This document shows, one piece after another, positions 7,477 through 16,588 of a stretch of 64,000 bases of DNA. The stretch comes from JBATTK01 sp049670505 (lineage in GTDB: Bacteria > Bacteroidota > Bacteroidia > Flavobacteriales > Flavobacteriaceae), in NCBI GenBank assembly GCA_049670505.1, contig JBATTK010000085.1, positions 3,184-67,183 on the forward strand, in the 5' to 3' direction. The position numbers were made by a program, and so were the translations under genes. The number at the start of each line of letters is the position of its first letter. The first letter of the stretch is position 1. The notes under the pieces are model-generated. The model was not told where the DNA came from, made no database searches, and saw only the letters and a list, made by a program, of their open reading frames with translations.

Positions 7477-10365
7477 ATGAAACAACTATCCTTCTTTTTT
7501 TCCCTTGTCTTTTGTGCGTTAGGTGCTGCACAATTCCCGTCAACTTCCTCTCAAACAATTCAGCAAGCGTTACAACTCAAAGCTCAGATGGAAGCGAGCT
7601 CCCTTGTGCGGCATATTCCATTTAAGAATATTGGGCCGACCGTTATGAGTGGAAGGGTAGTAGATCTAGATGTAAATCCGAACGAGCCAACGGAATTTTA
7701 TGTGGCCTATGCTTCCGGAGGGCTTTGGTATACTAATAACAATGGCACTTCCTTTAGCCCGGTCATGGATACCGCGGAAACTCAGAATGTGGGAGACATC
7801 GCGGTAGATTGGAAATCCGGCACTATATGGATAGGTACAGGAGAAAATAATTCTTCCCGTTCCTCTTATGCCGGCACGGGGATTTTAAAATCCATGGACA
7901 AGGGAAAAATATGGAAAAATATGGGCCTGGAAGATTCCCATCATATTGGCCGAATCCTGATCAATCCCAACAAACCAGAGGAATTAGTCGTGGGTGTAAC
8001 CGGACATCTATATTCCCCGAACAAGGAACGGGGGGTGTATAAAACTACGGACGGGGGAAAAACATGGAAAAAAACACTTTTCATCAATAATGAAACGGGA
8101 ATCATTGATCTTGCTTATGATCCCGGTAACTTTAATACCATGTATGCCGCTGCATGGCAAAAGAATAGAAAGGCATGGGACTTCACTGGCAACGGTCCGG
8201 AATCCGGTATCTATAAAAGTACGGATGGGGGAAATACATGGGCAAAGGTTTCGGTTGCCGAAAGCGGTTTTCCAACAGGGTACGGTGTAGGACGCATAGG
8301 ATTGGCCGTTTTTGATGAAAACACGGTCTATGCCATACACGATAGTCAGTTTAGAAGAGATAAGACGGAAGATGCCAAAAAGAAGTCCGAAGGTCTCTCC
8401 AAGGATGATTTTAAAACAATGTCCGTAGAAGACCTTGTGAAGTTAACGGATAAAGAACTGAACGATTTTCTAAAAACCAATGGTTTTCATGAAAAGTACA
8501 GGGCGGACAACATAAAACAAATGGTCCGTAACGGTGCCGTTAAACCATTGGATCTTGCAAAATATTTGGAAAATGCCAATTCCCTACTATTCGATACTCC
8601 CGTAATAGGGGCGGAGGTATATAGAAGTGATGATGGTGGTATACGATGGAAGAAAATGAACGAAAATTATATAGACGACCTCTTTTACAGTTATGGTTAC
8701 TATTTTGCCCAAATTAGGGTAGATGCCAAGAACAAGGACAAAATCTATACTGGGGGCGTCCCCATTATAAAATCGGAAGACGGGGGCAATAGCTGGACAT
8801 CCATTAATGGGGATAATGTTCATGCCGATCACCATGCCCTTTGGGTAAATCCCAAAATGCCAGGGCATTTGATTAACGGCAACGACGGCGGGGTAAATAT
8901 TTCCTATGATGATGGAGCTCATTGGATCAAGAACAACTCGCCTTCTGTAGGCCAGTTCTATGCCATCAACGTTGATAATGAAGAACCTTATAATGTATAT
9001 GGAGGCTTACAGGACAATGGTGTTTGGAAAGGCCCCTACAATGCCAAGGAGAGCAGCAGTTGGCACCAAACAGGACATTATACATGGAAATCCATCTTAG
9101 GAGGCGATGGAATGCAGGTACAGATCGATTCCAGAAATTCCAATACCGTATATACCGGCTTCCAATTTGGTAATTACTTTCGCTTGGATCTGGCGAATGA
9201 AAAACGAAAATACATACAGCCCAAACATGAATTGGGCGAAGCGCCTTATCGATTTAATTGGCAAACACCCATCTTATTATCATCACATAATCAAGATATC
9301 CTATACCTAGGGAGCAATAAACTGCATCGTTCCATGAACCAGGGCGATGATTGGGAAACTATTTCGGGCGACCTGACCAAAGGTGGCAAAAATGGCAATG
9401 TGGCCTATGGTACGCTGACCACCATTTCGGAATCTTCCCTTAAGTTTGGGCTTATTTATACCGGAAGCGACGACGGCCTAGTGCAGCTTACCAAAAATGG
9501 TGGTGGTAGTTGGGTAGAAATAGGCAAGAATATAATACTACAGGATTCTAAAAATAGCAACGATCTCAGTAAAGGGACAGGTCTTTGGGTTAGCCGAGTG
9601 GTAGCTTCCATGCACCAAAAAGAACGGGTATATGTAAGCTTAAACGGTTATCGTTGGGACGATTTTTCTCCTTACTTATATATGAGCAATGACTATGGCG
9701 CGACATGGAAAAATATTTCGGGCACTATTCCTGCATCGCCCGTTAATGTAATTCTGGAAGATCCCGAAAATGAACATTTGTTGTTCGTTGGCACGGATAA
9801 TGGTGTCTATGTCTCCTTTGATCAAGGGGGCTCTTGGGAGCTGTTCCAGAATGGAATACCCAATGTGGCCGTTCATGATCTGGTCATACAACCAAAAGCG
9901 AAACACTTATTGGTGGGTACGCATGGCCGTAGTATCTATCAGGCGGATATTTCCCATTTGCAACAGGCAACCAAGGAAACCTTGGCCAAGGATCTAGTCG
10001 TCTTTGAAGTTGCGACTATAAAGCACTCCAAAAATTGGGGCGGTGCATGGAGTTCATGGGCCAAACCAGCAACTCCTGGAATAGACCTCACATTTTACAC
10101 CTCCTCGGCAGGTACATATACCGCCAAGATTTTAACGGCCAACGGTGTAGAAGTCAGCGCCGCACAAATTAATGCGGATAAAGGTTTTAACATTTTATCC
10201 TATGATGTGGCTTTTTCCAAAAGCGGAAAATTGGCCTACCTAAAGAAGAACAAAACAGAACTGAACGAAGCCAAGGACGGAAAAACCTATCTACCCAAAG
10301 GAACGTATGAGATTGAGATTTCCGGGAACGGCGCTTCGGAAAAAGTAACTTTTAAAATAGAATAG
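7477..10365 (+). CDS. Secreted VPS10/sortilin-like BNR-repeat protein
   Basis: A 962-residue protein with a signal peptide (about 1-19, MKQLSFFFSLVFCALGAAQF) and many Asp-box (BNR) motifs of the S/T-x-D-x-G-x-x-W form, such as TTDGGKTWKK, STDGGNTWAK, SEDGGNSWTS, SNDYGATWKN and SFDQGGSWEL, spread over about 60-830. This predicts a multi-bladed beta-propeller like the sortilin VPS10 domain, with a small beta-rich C-terminal domain. Propellers of this family in Bacteroidota are secreted or surface proteins of unsettled role, sometimes called glycosyl hydrolases without proof. No T9SS C-terminal sorting domain is obvious. The DUF2721 gene follows after two bases. Confidence 0.85.
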   Translation: MKQLSFFFSLVFCALGAAQFPSTSSQTIQQALQLKAQMEASSLVRHIPFKNIGPTVMSGRVVDLDVNPNEPTEFYVAYASGGLWYTNNNGTSFSPVMDTAETQNVGDIAVDWKSGTIWIGTGENNSSRSSYAGTGILKSMDKGKIWKNMGLEDSHHIGRILINPNKPEELVVGVTGHLYSPNKERGVYKTTDGGKTWKKTLFINNETGIIDLAYDPGNFNTMYAAAWQKNRKAWDFTGNGPESGIYKSTDGGNTWAKVSVAESGFPTGYGVGRIGLAVFDENTVYAIHDSQFRRDKTEDAKKKSEGLSKDDFKTMSVEDLVKLTDKELNDFLKTNGFHEKYRADNIKQMVRNGAVKPLDLAKYLENANSLLFDTPVIGAEVYRSDDGGIRWKKMNENYIDDLFYSYGYYFAQIRVDAKNKDKIYTGGVPIIKSEDGGNSWTSINGDNVHADHHALWVNPKMPGHLINGNDGGVNISYDDGAHWIKNNSPSVGQFYAINVDNEEPYNVYGGLQDNGVWKGPYNAKESSSWHQTGHYTWKSILGGDGMQVQIDSRNSNTVYTGFQFGNYFRLDLANEKRKYIQPKHELGEAPYRFNWQTPILLSSHNQDILYLGSNKLHRSMNQGDDWETISGDLTKGGKNGNVAYGTLTTISESSLKFGLIYTGSDDGLVQLTKNGGGSWVEIGKNIILQDSKNSNDLSKGTGLWVSRVVASMHQKERVYVSLNGYRWDDFSPYLYMSNDYGATWKNISGTIPASPVNVILEDPENEHLLFVGTDNGVYVSFDQGGSWELFQNGIPNVAVHDLVIQPKAKHLLVGTHGRSIYQADISHLQQATKETLAKDLVVFEVATIKHSKNWGGAWSSWAKPATPGIDLTFYTSSAGTYTAKILTANGVEVSAAQINADKGFNILSYDVAFSKSGKLAYLKKNKTELNEAKDGKTYLPKGTYEIEISGNGASEKVTFKIE

Positions 10366-10367
10366 GT

Positions 10368-10757
10368 ATGCAGCTATCCCTTAGCATTCCGGCCCTTCTT
10401 TTCCCTGCAATATCCTTGACCATGCTGGCATATAATGCCCGTTATTTGGCCATTGCTGCCTTGATAAGACAACTGCACCAAAAATATAAGGAAACAGAAT
10501 CACAGGCAGTGGGCTTGCAAGTAAAGAAATTAAGGAAACGGCTATCCATTATTAAAAATATGCAAGCGGTAGCCATCATCAGTTTTTTACTGTCGGTAAT
10601 CACTATGTTTTTGATTTATGTAGAAATGGACTTCTGGGCCAACCTTGTTTTTGGGAGTAGTCTTTTAGCGCTAATGGTTTCCCTTATCCTATCCCTGATC
10701 GAAGTACAATTATCTACGAAAGCACTTACCATTCAATTAGAGGATATGGAACGATAA
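10368..10757 (+). CDS. DUF2721 inner-membrane protein
   Basis: A 129-residue protein with an N-terminal hydrophobic segment (SLSIPALLFPAISLTMLAY), a charged helical stretch (about 40-65) and two more membrane helices in the C-terminal half. This is the DUF2721 layout. Function unknown. It starts two bases after the stop of the VPS10-type gene and so is very likely cotranscribed with it. A strong hairpin begins 28 bases after its stop. Confidence 0.8.
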   Translation: MQLSLSIPALLFPAISLTMLAYNARYLAIAALIRQLHQKYKETESQAVGLQVKKLRKRLSIIKNMQAVAIISFLLSVITMFLIYVEMDFWANLVFGSSLLALMVSLILSLIEVQLSTKALTIQLEDMER

Positions 10758-10784
10758 GAGTGCCATGCAATTATGGAATAATCG

Positions 10785-10812
10785 AAAACCGACTGTACGG
10801 TCGGTTTTGTAG
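10785..10812 (+). terminator. Terminator-like hairpin after the DUF2721 gene
   Basis: A 9-bp perfect stem AAAACCGAC / GTCGGTTTT (10785-10793 and 10800-10808) with a 6-base loop and a short U-rich 3' arm. It may end the VPS10-DUF2721 transcript. It is also the first hairpin of the two-copy element 10785-10949, so it may have arrived with that element. Confidence 0.55.
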
Positions 10813-10949
10813 GTTAAAATATTGTTGCGTAAGCTATAAGCTGCATGTTTTTTTGTGGTATTTCATCGATAAAGAGCCATTTTTGCATAAGGATATCGAT
10901 AAACTACCAAGCGTACAGACTGATCGGTCTGTGGAAAATACCGGGAATC
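10785..10949. repeat. Three-hairpin intergenic element, copy 1
   Basis: Three hairpins in series: AAAACCGAC/GTCGGTTTT at 10785-10808; TGGtaTTT-CATCGAT-AAAgagCCA at 10856-10879; and ACAGAC/GTCTGT at 10915-10932, followed by GGAAAATACCGGGAATC. Copy 2 lies at 40452-40615. The landmarks GGTCGGTTTTGT, TGGyATTTCATCGAT and ACAGACyG are 57 and 59 bases apart here, and 56 and 59 bases apart there. The stems are kept while some bases differ. No reading frame is shared. It is either a structured RNA or a MITE-like element. The rest of the gap to 11051 shows nothing else. Confidence 0.65.
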
Positions 10950-11051
10950 TACAACAGCGCAGAGGAAGAGACCTCACAATCTTGTGTTTTTCCTTCGCGA
11001 CACCTGCCATGTTCTATTAGGAAATCGGTTTATAGGAGCACATGTACAGGC

Positions 11052-12017
11052 CTAAGGAGCTCCTATATGGAACAGGGCATCTCCCTGGTTTACCACTGCT
11101 TGGTGGTTGATACAAAACACAAACCCATCATATGGGGCCTTTATTTTTTTGGTATGCTTGGCATAGGTATCCGTTACCATCCCCATTTGCTGTCCTTTTT
11201 CTACCGTACTACCATTGGTTATCTTGGGAATGAACATCCCTGCTGTTGGGGCGCGAAGCCATTTTCTGTCCTGTAAAAAGATAGTATTGGAGCGCTCCGT
11301 GTATTCAAGGGCCATTTTATTGATCATATTAAAATGGCTTAGTATATTTAATATGCCCTGCATACCTTCGCTTATGGCAAAATCATCAAAACGCATACTT
11401 TCACCTGCTTCATAGACAATAGTAGGTTTTTTCATCCTGAAAGCGGCATTTCGAAAAGACCCGCGTATTAAACGAGAGGGGAAGGAGAACGGGGCATTGA
11501 AGATCTTCGCAAGTTTTATACTATCAACATCTTCGCCGGTATAGCGTACTTGTGGAAAATTATGCAGTTGACTGCCACCTGTGTGCAAGTCTATGCTAAA
11601 ATCCATCTGATGCATAATTTCGGACACATAGTGGTATGCGATCCTACTGGCCAAAGAGCCCGACTTGGTGCCAGGGAAACTACGGTTTACATCCTTTCCA
11701 TCTGGCACATCCCTTGAAAAATGGATAAACCCAAAAATATTTAAGATCGGCACGGCAATTATAGCCCCCTTTGTAATTTGGAACCGCTTCTCATAGAGCA
11801 TCCTTCGAACAATTTCTATTCCGTTGATCTCGTCTCCGTGCAATCCTGCCTGTATCAAAATGGTAGGTCCCGGCTTCTTGGCATTGAACACATACACGGG
11901 AATATCTATTAAGGTTCCCGTTGGCAATCGGTCAATACTTATATTTAAAAGTTTACTTTCTCCGGCCGCAACGGTCTCGCCTCCGATAGTTATGGTTTTG
12001 TTTGTTTCAAGTTTCAT
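11052..12017 (-). CDS. Succinylglutamate desuccinylase/aspartoacylase family hydrolase
   Basis: A 321-residue cytosolic zinc hydrolase of the M14-like AstE/AspA family. The zinc ligands appear in GLHGDEINGIE (His, Glu) and IDLHTGG (His), and a catalytic Glu in IVYEAGES. Enzymes of this family cleave N-acyl or amide bonds of acidic amino acids. It follows rimK on the same strand (125-base gap). RimK-type ligases and AstE/AspA-like hydrolases are often neighbours, so this one may trim or reverse a glutamate modification, though that is inference. ATG start at 12017. Confidence 0.85.
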   Translation of the reverse strand: MKLETNKTITIGGETVAAGESKLLNISIDRLPTGTLIDIPVYVFNAKKPGPTILIQAGLHGDEINGIEIVRRMLYEKRFQITKGAIIAVPILNIFGFIHFSRDVPDGKDVNRSFPGTKSGSLASRIAYHYVSEIMHQMDFSIDLHTGGSQLHNFPQVRYTGEDVDSIKLAKIFNAPFSFPSRLIRGSFRNAAFRMKKPTIVYEAGESMRFDDFAISEGMQGILNILSHFNMINKMALEYTERSNTIFLQDRKWLRAPTAGMFIPKITNGSTVEKGQQMGMVTDTYAKHTKKIKAPYDGFVFCINHQAVVNQGDALFHIGAP

Positions 12018-12041
12018 ACTTCGACAAGCTCAGTACAAGCC
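12018..12041. repeat. Short dispersed repeat word at the deacylase start
   Basis: ACTTCGACAAGCTCAGTACA directly precedes the start codon of the deacylase gene on the minus strand. I know the word TTCGACAAGCTCAG as a frequent intergenic repeat in Bacteroidota genomes. Here it fills the ribosome-binding region. Only one copy was seen in this window, so its repeat status rests on recall. Confidence 0.4.
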
Positions 12042-12142
12042 TTTAGGGTTTAAAATTATAAAATCGAACAATTTTCCAATTATTATGGTATTACATGGAA
12101 CCATTAGAAAACTAATGCCTACCGAACCTGTTTGCTACCCAC

Positions 12143-13036
12143 TTATTTCTTTCTTCTACGTCTCCCATTCTTTTCCACAAATAATATGATTTCCTTGGCA
12201 ATATTGACCCCGGTAACGGCTTCAATACCCTGCAAGCCGGGAGAGGCATTGACTTCAATAAGGAGTGGTCCTTTTTTGGAACGGATAAGGTCTACCCCGG
12301 CGACCCCGAGTCCCAAATGCTTTACTGCGTCAAGGGCAATATGTTGCTCCTTTGCCGTTGGTTTTATCATCGTGGTAAGTCCGCCTCTGTGTACATTGGA
12401 TCTAAATTCCCCTACCTCGCTAGAACGTTTCATGCTCGCCACTACTTTATGCCCTACCACAAAAATACGGATATCCTCCCCCTTGGCCTCTTCAATGTAT
12501 TTTTGGATGAGGATACTGGTATCCATTTTATAGAAGGTATCTATTATTGATTTTGCGGATTTCTTGCTCTCCGCCAAAATTACGCCAAGACCCTGAGTAC
12601 CTTCCTGTAATTTGATAATCACGGGGGCACCTCCTAAAATCTCGATCTGCTCCTTAATATTGTCGGGATTAATCGAGAATAAGGTTTCCGGAATCGGAAT
12701 GCCTTTACGCGCCATAATCTGAAGAGTACGTACTTTATTTCTGGCACGCGTAATTCCCAAAGAGCGAGCTGTGCTGAAGATTCCGTTCATTTCAAATTGC
12801 TTTACAATAGCAGCCCCATGCCGGGTTACTTTTGTGCCTATTCTTGGAATAATGGCATCGAATTCATCCGTAACATTATCTTCCTTTAAATAAATTTGAG
12901 GAGTTCCCGAACCCAGCTTTACAGAACACTTGGTGTGGTCGATCAATTCTATATAATGTCCCAATTTCTCTGCCTCTTCGGCCAATCGCTTGGTAGAATA
13001 GACATTCATACTTACCGATAATAACCCAATGTCCAT
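12143..13036 (-). CDS. rimK: RimK-type ATP-grasp glutamate ligase
   Basis: The 297-residue protein matches RimK (about 300 residues), which adds glutamates to the C-terminus of ribosomal protein S6, or related alpha-L-glutamate ligases. ATP-grasp features are visible: PVIIKLQEGTQGLGVILAE (nucleotide-binding Lys and small-residue loop), ILIQKYIEEAKGEDIRIFVVG, and metal ligands in LLIEVNASPGLQGIE. The N-terminal part carries the RIGTKVTRHG element. The true substrate cannot be told from sequence. The downstream deacylase on the same strand suggests a modify/trim pair. Confidence 0.88.
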   Translation of the reverse strand: MDIGLLSVSMNVYSTKRLAEEAEKLGHYIELIDHTKCSVKLGSGTPQIYLKEDNVTDEFDAIIPRIGTKVTRHGAAIVKQFEMNGIFSTARSLGITRARNKVRTLQIMARKGIPIPETLFSINPDNIKEQIEILGGAPVIIKLQEGTQGLGVILAESKKSAKSIIDTFYKMDTSILIQKYIEEAKGEDIRIFVVGHKVVASMKRSSEVGEFRSNVHRGGLTTMIKPTAKEQHIALDAVKHLGLGVAGVDLIRSKKGPLLIEVNASPGLQGIEAVTGVNIAKEIILFVEKNGRRRRKK

Positions 13037-13194
13037 CTTAAAAATTCAGTCGGTTTTTGATTTTGTACGTAATATCGGCCAAAAATCACAATCCCGCCAA
13101 TTAAGCCTGTAAATTTTGTAAAAAAAGCCCTCAGGTAGCATATACGTAATTTATGTAAAAGGGAGAAAATGTCAATGGTTTACATAGGAATCCA

Positions 13195-14727
13195 TTACAT
13201 CATTTCCGGTATTTCTACCACTACCTGGGTCCCCAAGGATTTATGTGTAGCATCGTCCCATAAATCGGTTATGGTATACCCATAATGTTTGCCCTGCTTT
13301 TTTGAAAATAGATCAAGCCTATCCGCGGTTAGGCTAAGGCCCAAGGAATCCTTTTTAAAAGGGTTTTTCGCATTCCTATTTCTGGTTACTTTTCGACCTA
13401 CACCATTGTCCTTTATTCTAATTTCCAAATTTTGGGAAGTGTTGGACCTAGATACTTTTATGCACAATGTTTTTTTCCCTTTTTTGGTTGACAGTCCGTG
13501 CCAAATAGCATTTTCAACAAAGGGCTGCAGAAAGAGTGCCGGCACTTTTACTTTATGGGTATCAATGGCCTGATCTACTTCTAGCAAAAATTCAATATCG
13601 TTTTTAAAGCGATCATTCTCAATTTCTATATACATTTCCAACGTCCTTAATTCTTCGGCCAGGGTAATTTGTTCTTCCCGTGAACTCTCTAAAATGCTTC
13701 GAATCAATTTCGAAAATTTAGTCAAGTAAAAAATAGCCTTTTCCTGATTGTTTTCAATGGTATAGGATTTTATGGAGTTGAGTGCATTAAAAATGAAATG
13801 GGGGTTCATCTGGCTTCTAAGGGCGTTTAGCCGTAATTGAGAAAACTTGTGCTCAAACTTCATGGTAAGTTTTTCGGTACGCTCCTTTTGGGCCTCGGCG
13901 CTAATTTCCAATACGCTTGATTTTGTTTGCGCCAGTTCCTCGGAAAGCATACGGTTGATACTCTCCTTGATCATTTGGTTTTCCTCCAATTGCGAAATAT
14001 ACTTCCTTTGTACTGCTGCTTTTTCGGTATAGACCACCTTTTGTTCCAGACCAATGGCAAGGGCAAACAGTAAGCTTTCCACAAGAATCCCGATATAGAA
14101 GAAATAAAGCGTTTCATGGTTTGCCGTAAATTCTTGTGTGGATAAATACGAAATTATAAAATACGTAGTGACCAATACGGACATCCCGGAGATGATGTAC
14201 CATTTAATAGCAACCTTTTGTTGATAGACCATATAAAACATCCAAAAAAACATGAGATATCCCGACGGTATAAATACGACCATATGGAAATAATCAATCA
14301 GGTAGGAATTTGGATTGGCCATATATATGGCCCAAAGAACTAGGTATATTGGTGAAATAATGAGATAAAAGTAATTAATGAATCTAATGGATTTGGAATA
14401 ACTATTCCTTAATTGCATAATCTCGATCAGAAAGTAGGTAAAGAACAATGTGCCAAAGAGTTGTGAAGGATAATGTGTAAAACGTACTACCAAACTGCCT
14501 TCCGGTGCGTTAAAAAAATCGGAAAAGAAAACCCCCTCTATATATTTGAGCAAATTAGTACCGTTTACAAGGGCATATAGACTGTATAGCAAATAAAACA
14601 GTTTTTTATGCTGAAAATATTGGATAAGGAAAAAAACAAAAAGATAAAAAAGCACCACCACTACCAAAAATCCAAAGCCGTTCCCGTTACTATTCTCTAA
14701 AAAAGATGTAATCGTGTTGCCATCCAT
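13195..14727 (-). CDS. LytS/YehU-type sensor histidine kinase
   Basis: A 510-residue inner-membrane kinase. Residues 1-230 contain about seven hydrophobic helices (7TM-DISM-like), followed by a coiled coil (about 230-300), a His_kinase domain with the phosphoacceptor in RSQMNPHFIFNALNSI, and a C-terminal ATPase domain with LQPFVENAIWHGL and IKDNGVGRK. It starts three bases after the stop of the LytTR regulator gene, so the two form an operon with the regulator first. The signal is unknown. Two-component systems of this type in Bacteroidota often control surface polymers or lipoproteins. Confidence 0.9.
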   Translation of the reverse strand: MDGNTITSFLENSNGNGFGFLVVVVLFYLFVFFLIQYFQHKKLFYLLYSLYALVNGTNLLKYIEGVFFSDFFNAPEGSLVVRFTHYPSQLFGTLFFTYFLIEIMQLRNSYSKSIRFINYFYLIISPIYLVLWAIYMANPNSYLIDYFHMVVFIPSGYLMFFWMFYMVYQQKVAIKWYIISGMSVLVTTYFIISYLSTQEFTANHETLYFFYIGILVESLLFALAIGLEQKVVYTEKAAVQRKYISQLEENQMIKESINRMLSEELAQTKSSVLEISAEAQKERTEKLTMKFEHKFSQLRLNALRSQMNPHFIFNALNSIKSYTIENNQEKAIFYLTKFSKLIRSILESSREEQITLAEELRTLEMYIEIENDRFKNDIEFLLEVDQAIDTHKVKVPALFLQPFVENAIWHGLSTKKGKKTLCIKVSRSNTSQNLEIRIKDNGVGRKVTRNRNAKNPFKKDSLGLSLTADRLDLFSKKQGKHYGYTITDLWDDATHKSLGTQVVVEIPEMM

Positions 14728-14730
14728 ATT

Positions 14731-15474
14731 TTAAAGGGACATTTTATGTAGGAAAGCTTCCTTCTTTACGCGGGAGACCGGTATCTTTTTGTTGTTCGAT
14801 AACACTACATAGTTATCTCCCCTGAGATATTCGGTAACTTTTAGCATATGAATAATAAAGGAATTGTGAATCCTAAAAAAGCAGGCGTCCGGCAATAAGT
14901 CTTCCAATTCCTTGAGTTTTTTAGAAACATATAGCTCCTTGGACGATTCCAAAAATATTTTAGAGTAGTTCCCATCGGATTCGCAGTGGACAATATCATC
15001 GGTTTTTACAAACAGTATTTTCCCGTTTACCGGAATCTGGATCATTTGTGAAGTGCTTGCGCGGGATAATGCGTTCAGTGTTTCTTGAAACTGATCCTGA
15101 AAACTTTGGGAACTATTGCTTTTTTTGAGTTTTTCTACAACGATCTTGATGTCGTCACCGTCTATGGGCTTCAATAAATAATCCAATGCACTTTCCTTAA
15201 TGGCCTGTATGGCATATTGATTATATGCCGTTGTAATAATCACCGCAAAGTTGCGGTACTTCAATTTTTGTAAGAGGGCAAACCCATTCATTTCCGGCAT
15301 CTCAATATCAAGAAAAACACAATCCGGCTTTAGGTAATTAATTCCTGAAAGGGCCTCCGTTGCAGAGGTAAAAGTATCCACTATTTTAATGGATTCCGAA
15401 AATTTCTGTAGCTCCCAAGTTAAACTGTTGATGGCCGCGGGCTCGTCATCAACCACAATTGCTCTCATCATCAT
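14731..15474 (-). CDS. LytTR-type response regulator
   Basis: A 247-residue cytosolic regulator: receiver domain (1-120) with acidic residues in AIVVDDEP, phosphoacceptor Asp in DCVFLDIEMPEMNG and the conserved Lys in LLKPIDGDD, then a LytTR DNA-binding domain (about 145-245) with PVNGKILFVKTDDI and FFRIHNSFIIH. The start is MMMR; any of the three ATGs (15474, 15471, 15468) could serve. It is the first gene of the operon with the kinase and is divergent from the collagen-like lipoprotein gene (260-base gap), a possible target. Confidence 0.92.
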   Translation of the reverse strand: MMMRAIVVDDEPAAINSLTWELQKFSESIKIVDTFTSATEALSGINYLKPDCVFLDIEMPEMNGFALLQKLKYRNFAVIITTAYNQYAIQAIKESALDYLLKPIDGDDIKIVVEKLKKSNSSQSFQDQFQETLNALSRASTSQMIQIPVNGKILFVKTDDIVHCESDGNYSKIFLESSKELYVSKKLKELEDLLPDACFFRIHNSFIIHMLKVTEYLRGDNYVVLSNNKKIPVSRVKKEAFLHKMSL

Positions 15475-15667
15475 GATTTGCTTTTTGTTTCAAATTACAT
15501 GCTACCGTCTTAAAGTGAACGCTATTCTATGGTCATCGGGTAGAATTAATGTATAGACGGTAATTCTAACGTACCAACTGCAGATAGACCCCTCTTACAG
15601 TTAATTTAACCATTGACACAATAAATATATGGATATATAAAATGCATAGGGCCGTTCATACGAACAA

Positions 15668-15700
15668 TTTGAAGCAAACGGCTGGCTAAGTATAGTTTTG
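15668..15700 (+). promoter_or_regulatory. Putative promoter of the collagen-like lipoprotein gene
   Basis: TTTG at 15668-15671 and TAGTTTTG at 15693-15700, with a 21-base spacer, fit the Bacteroidota primary-sigma consensus TTTG-N19-21-TAnnTTTG. The start codon is 34 bases further on. Confidence 0.55.
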
Positions 15701-15734
15701 GCCTATAAATTAAATTTTAAAAATATTTGGAATC

Positions 15735-16367
15735 ATGAAAACAATGAAACTTACGAGTCAATTTTTTAGTGTTATTTTTTCCGTATGCCTCCTCATTTCC
15801 TGCTCTGGGGATGATGGGGAAGATGGCGCTGTTGGACCTCAAGGACCGGCAGGGGAGCAAGGACCTGCAGGGCCGGCCGGGGAACAGGGGGAACAAGGAG
15901 ATCAGGGAGAACCTGGCACGGCCAATGTGATATATTCGGATTGGATCGATTCGGAATTTGACACCAATATCATTACTACCAGCGCCTCTTTTTCTATTGA
16001 TGCTCCCCTGATGACCGATGCCATAATTGACCAGGGGGTTATTTTGGTCTTTGGGCGATCCAATCCGGCTCCCGTTACCAACGATACCGATGTTTTCGCT
16101 CTACCTATTGTTTTTGGGGCCGCCTTACAACAATCGCATTACTATAGGGTAGAACAGGCGGAGCAATTGGATATTGTAGTAGTGGCCAATGAAGAAGGTG
16201 AAAGCGTAGGCACCCCATTTTTTGGAGAATATAGATATGTTCTGATTCCAGGCGGAGCACCTGCGGATGATGGCAACCCCGGTGATGTTACCTTAAAAAC
16301 AGAAGGCGTGGACTACAGCAAAATGTCCTATGAAGAGATTAAAGATCTATTCGATATCAAAGATTAA
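15735..16367 (+). CDS. Collagen-like surface lipoprotein
   Basis: A 210-residue lipoprotein: signal peptide with lipobox LLISC (Cys23), then about eleven Gly-X-Y triplets (residues 31-61: GPQGPAGEQGPAGPAGEQGE and on), which predict a short collagen-like triple helix, then a roughly 145-residue beta-rich domain. Acidic residues after the lipobox Cys (SGDDGED) resemble the lipoprotein export signal that sends Bacteroidota lipoproteins to the cell surface. Collagen-like lipoproteins of this form are widespread in Bacteroidota, with no settled role. Monocistronic, with its own promoter and a strong terminator. Confidence 0.82.
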   Translation: MKTMKLTSQFFSVIFSVCLLISCSGDDGEDGAVGPQGPAGEQGPAGPAGEQGEQGDQGEPGTANVIYSDWIDSEFDTNIITTSASFSIDAPLMTDAIIDQGVILVFGRSNPAPVTNDTDVFALPIVFGAALQQSHYYRVEQAEQLDIVVVANEEGESVGTPFFGEYRYVLIPGGAPADDGNPGDVTLKTEGVDYSKMSYEEIKDLFDIKD

Positions 16368-16406
16368 AAACGGGCGTTATTGTTAAAATAACCTTCCTTA
16401 TTCATG

Positions 16407-16437
16407 AAAGCTCCCTGTACAGGGAGCTTTTCTGTTT
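16407..16437 (+). terminator. Rho-independent terminator of the lipoprotein gene
   Basis: A perfect inverted repeat AAAGCTCCCTG / CAGGGAGCTTT at 16407-16430 is followed by TCTGTTT. It lies 40 bases after the lipoprotein stop codon and before the sdh promoter. Confidence 0.9.
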
Positions 16438-16537
16438 AAAGTTATTTGCCTATTCCCTACTTTTTTTTGGAATGTGATAAACAACCGTGGGAGATTGTTT
16501 AAATTAGTTCCAAATACGCTACTAAACCACTGCAAAA

Positions 16538-16569
16538 TTTGTTCATAACCCTTCTGTGCAGTAACTTTG
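16538..16569 (+). promoter_or_regulatory. Promoter of the sdhCAB operon
   Basis: TTTG at 16538-16541 and TAACTTTG at 16562-16569 are separated by 20 bases, an exact fit to the Bacteroidota TTTG-N20-TAnnTTTG promoter. The sdhC ATG at 16589 follows 19 bases later, leaving a very short leader. Confidence 0.75.
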
Positions 16570-16588
16570 AAGCTAAAACCAGCTACTA

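Noticed and set aside
10845..11276. A 143-codon plus-strand frame (and an 86-codon one at 10760)
   Set aside because: It covers the three-hairpin element and the 3' end of the deacylase gene; the peptide has no domain pattern and is explained by palindromic repeat DNA.
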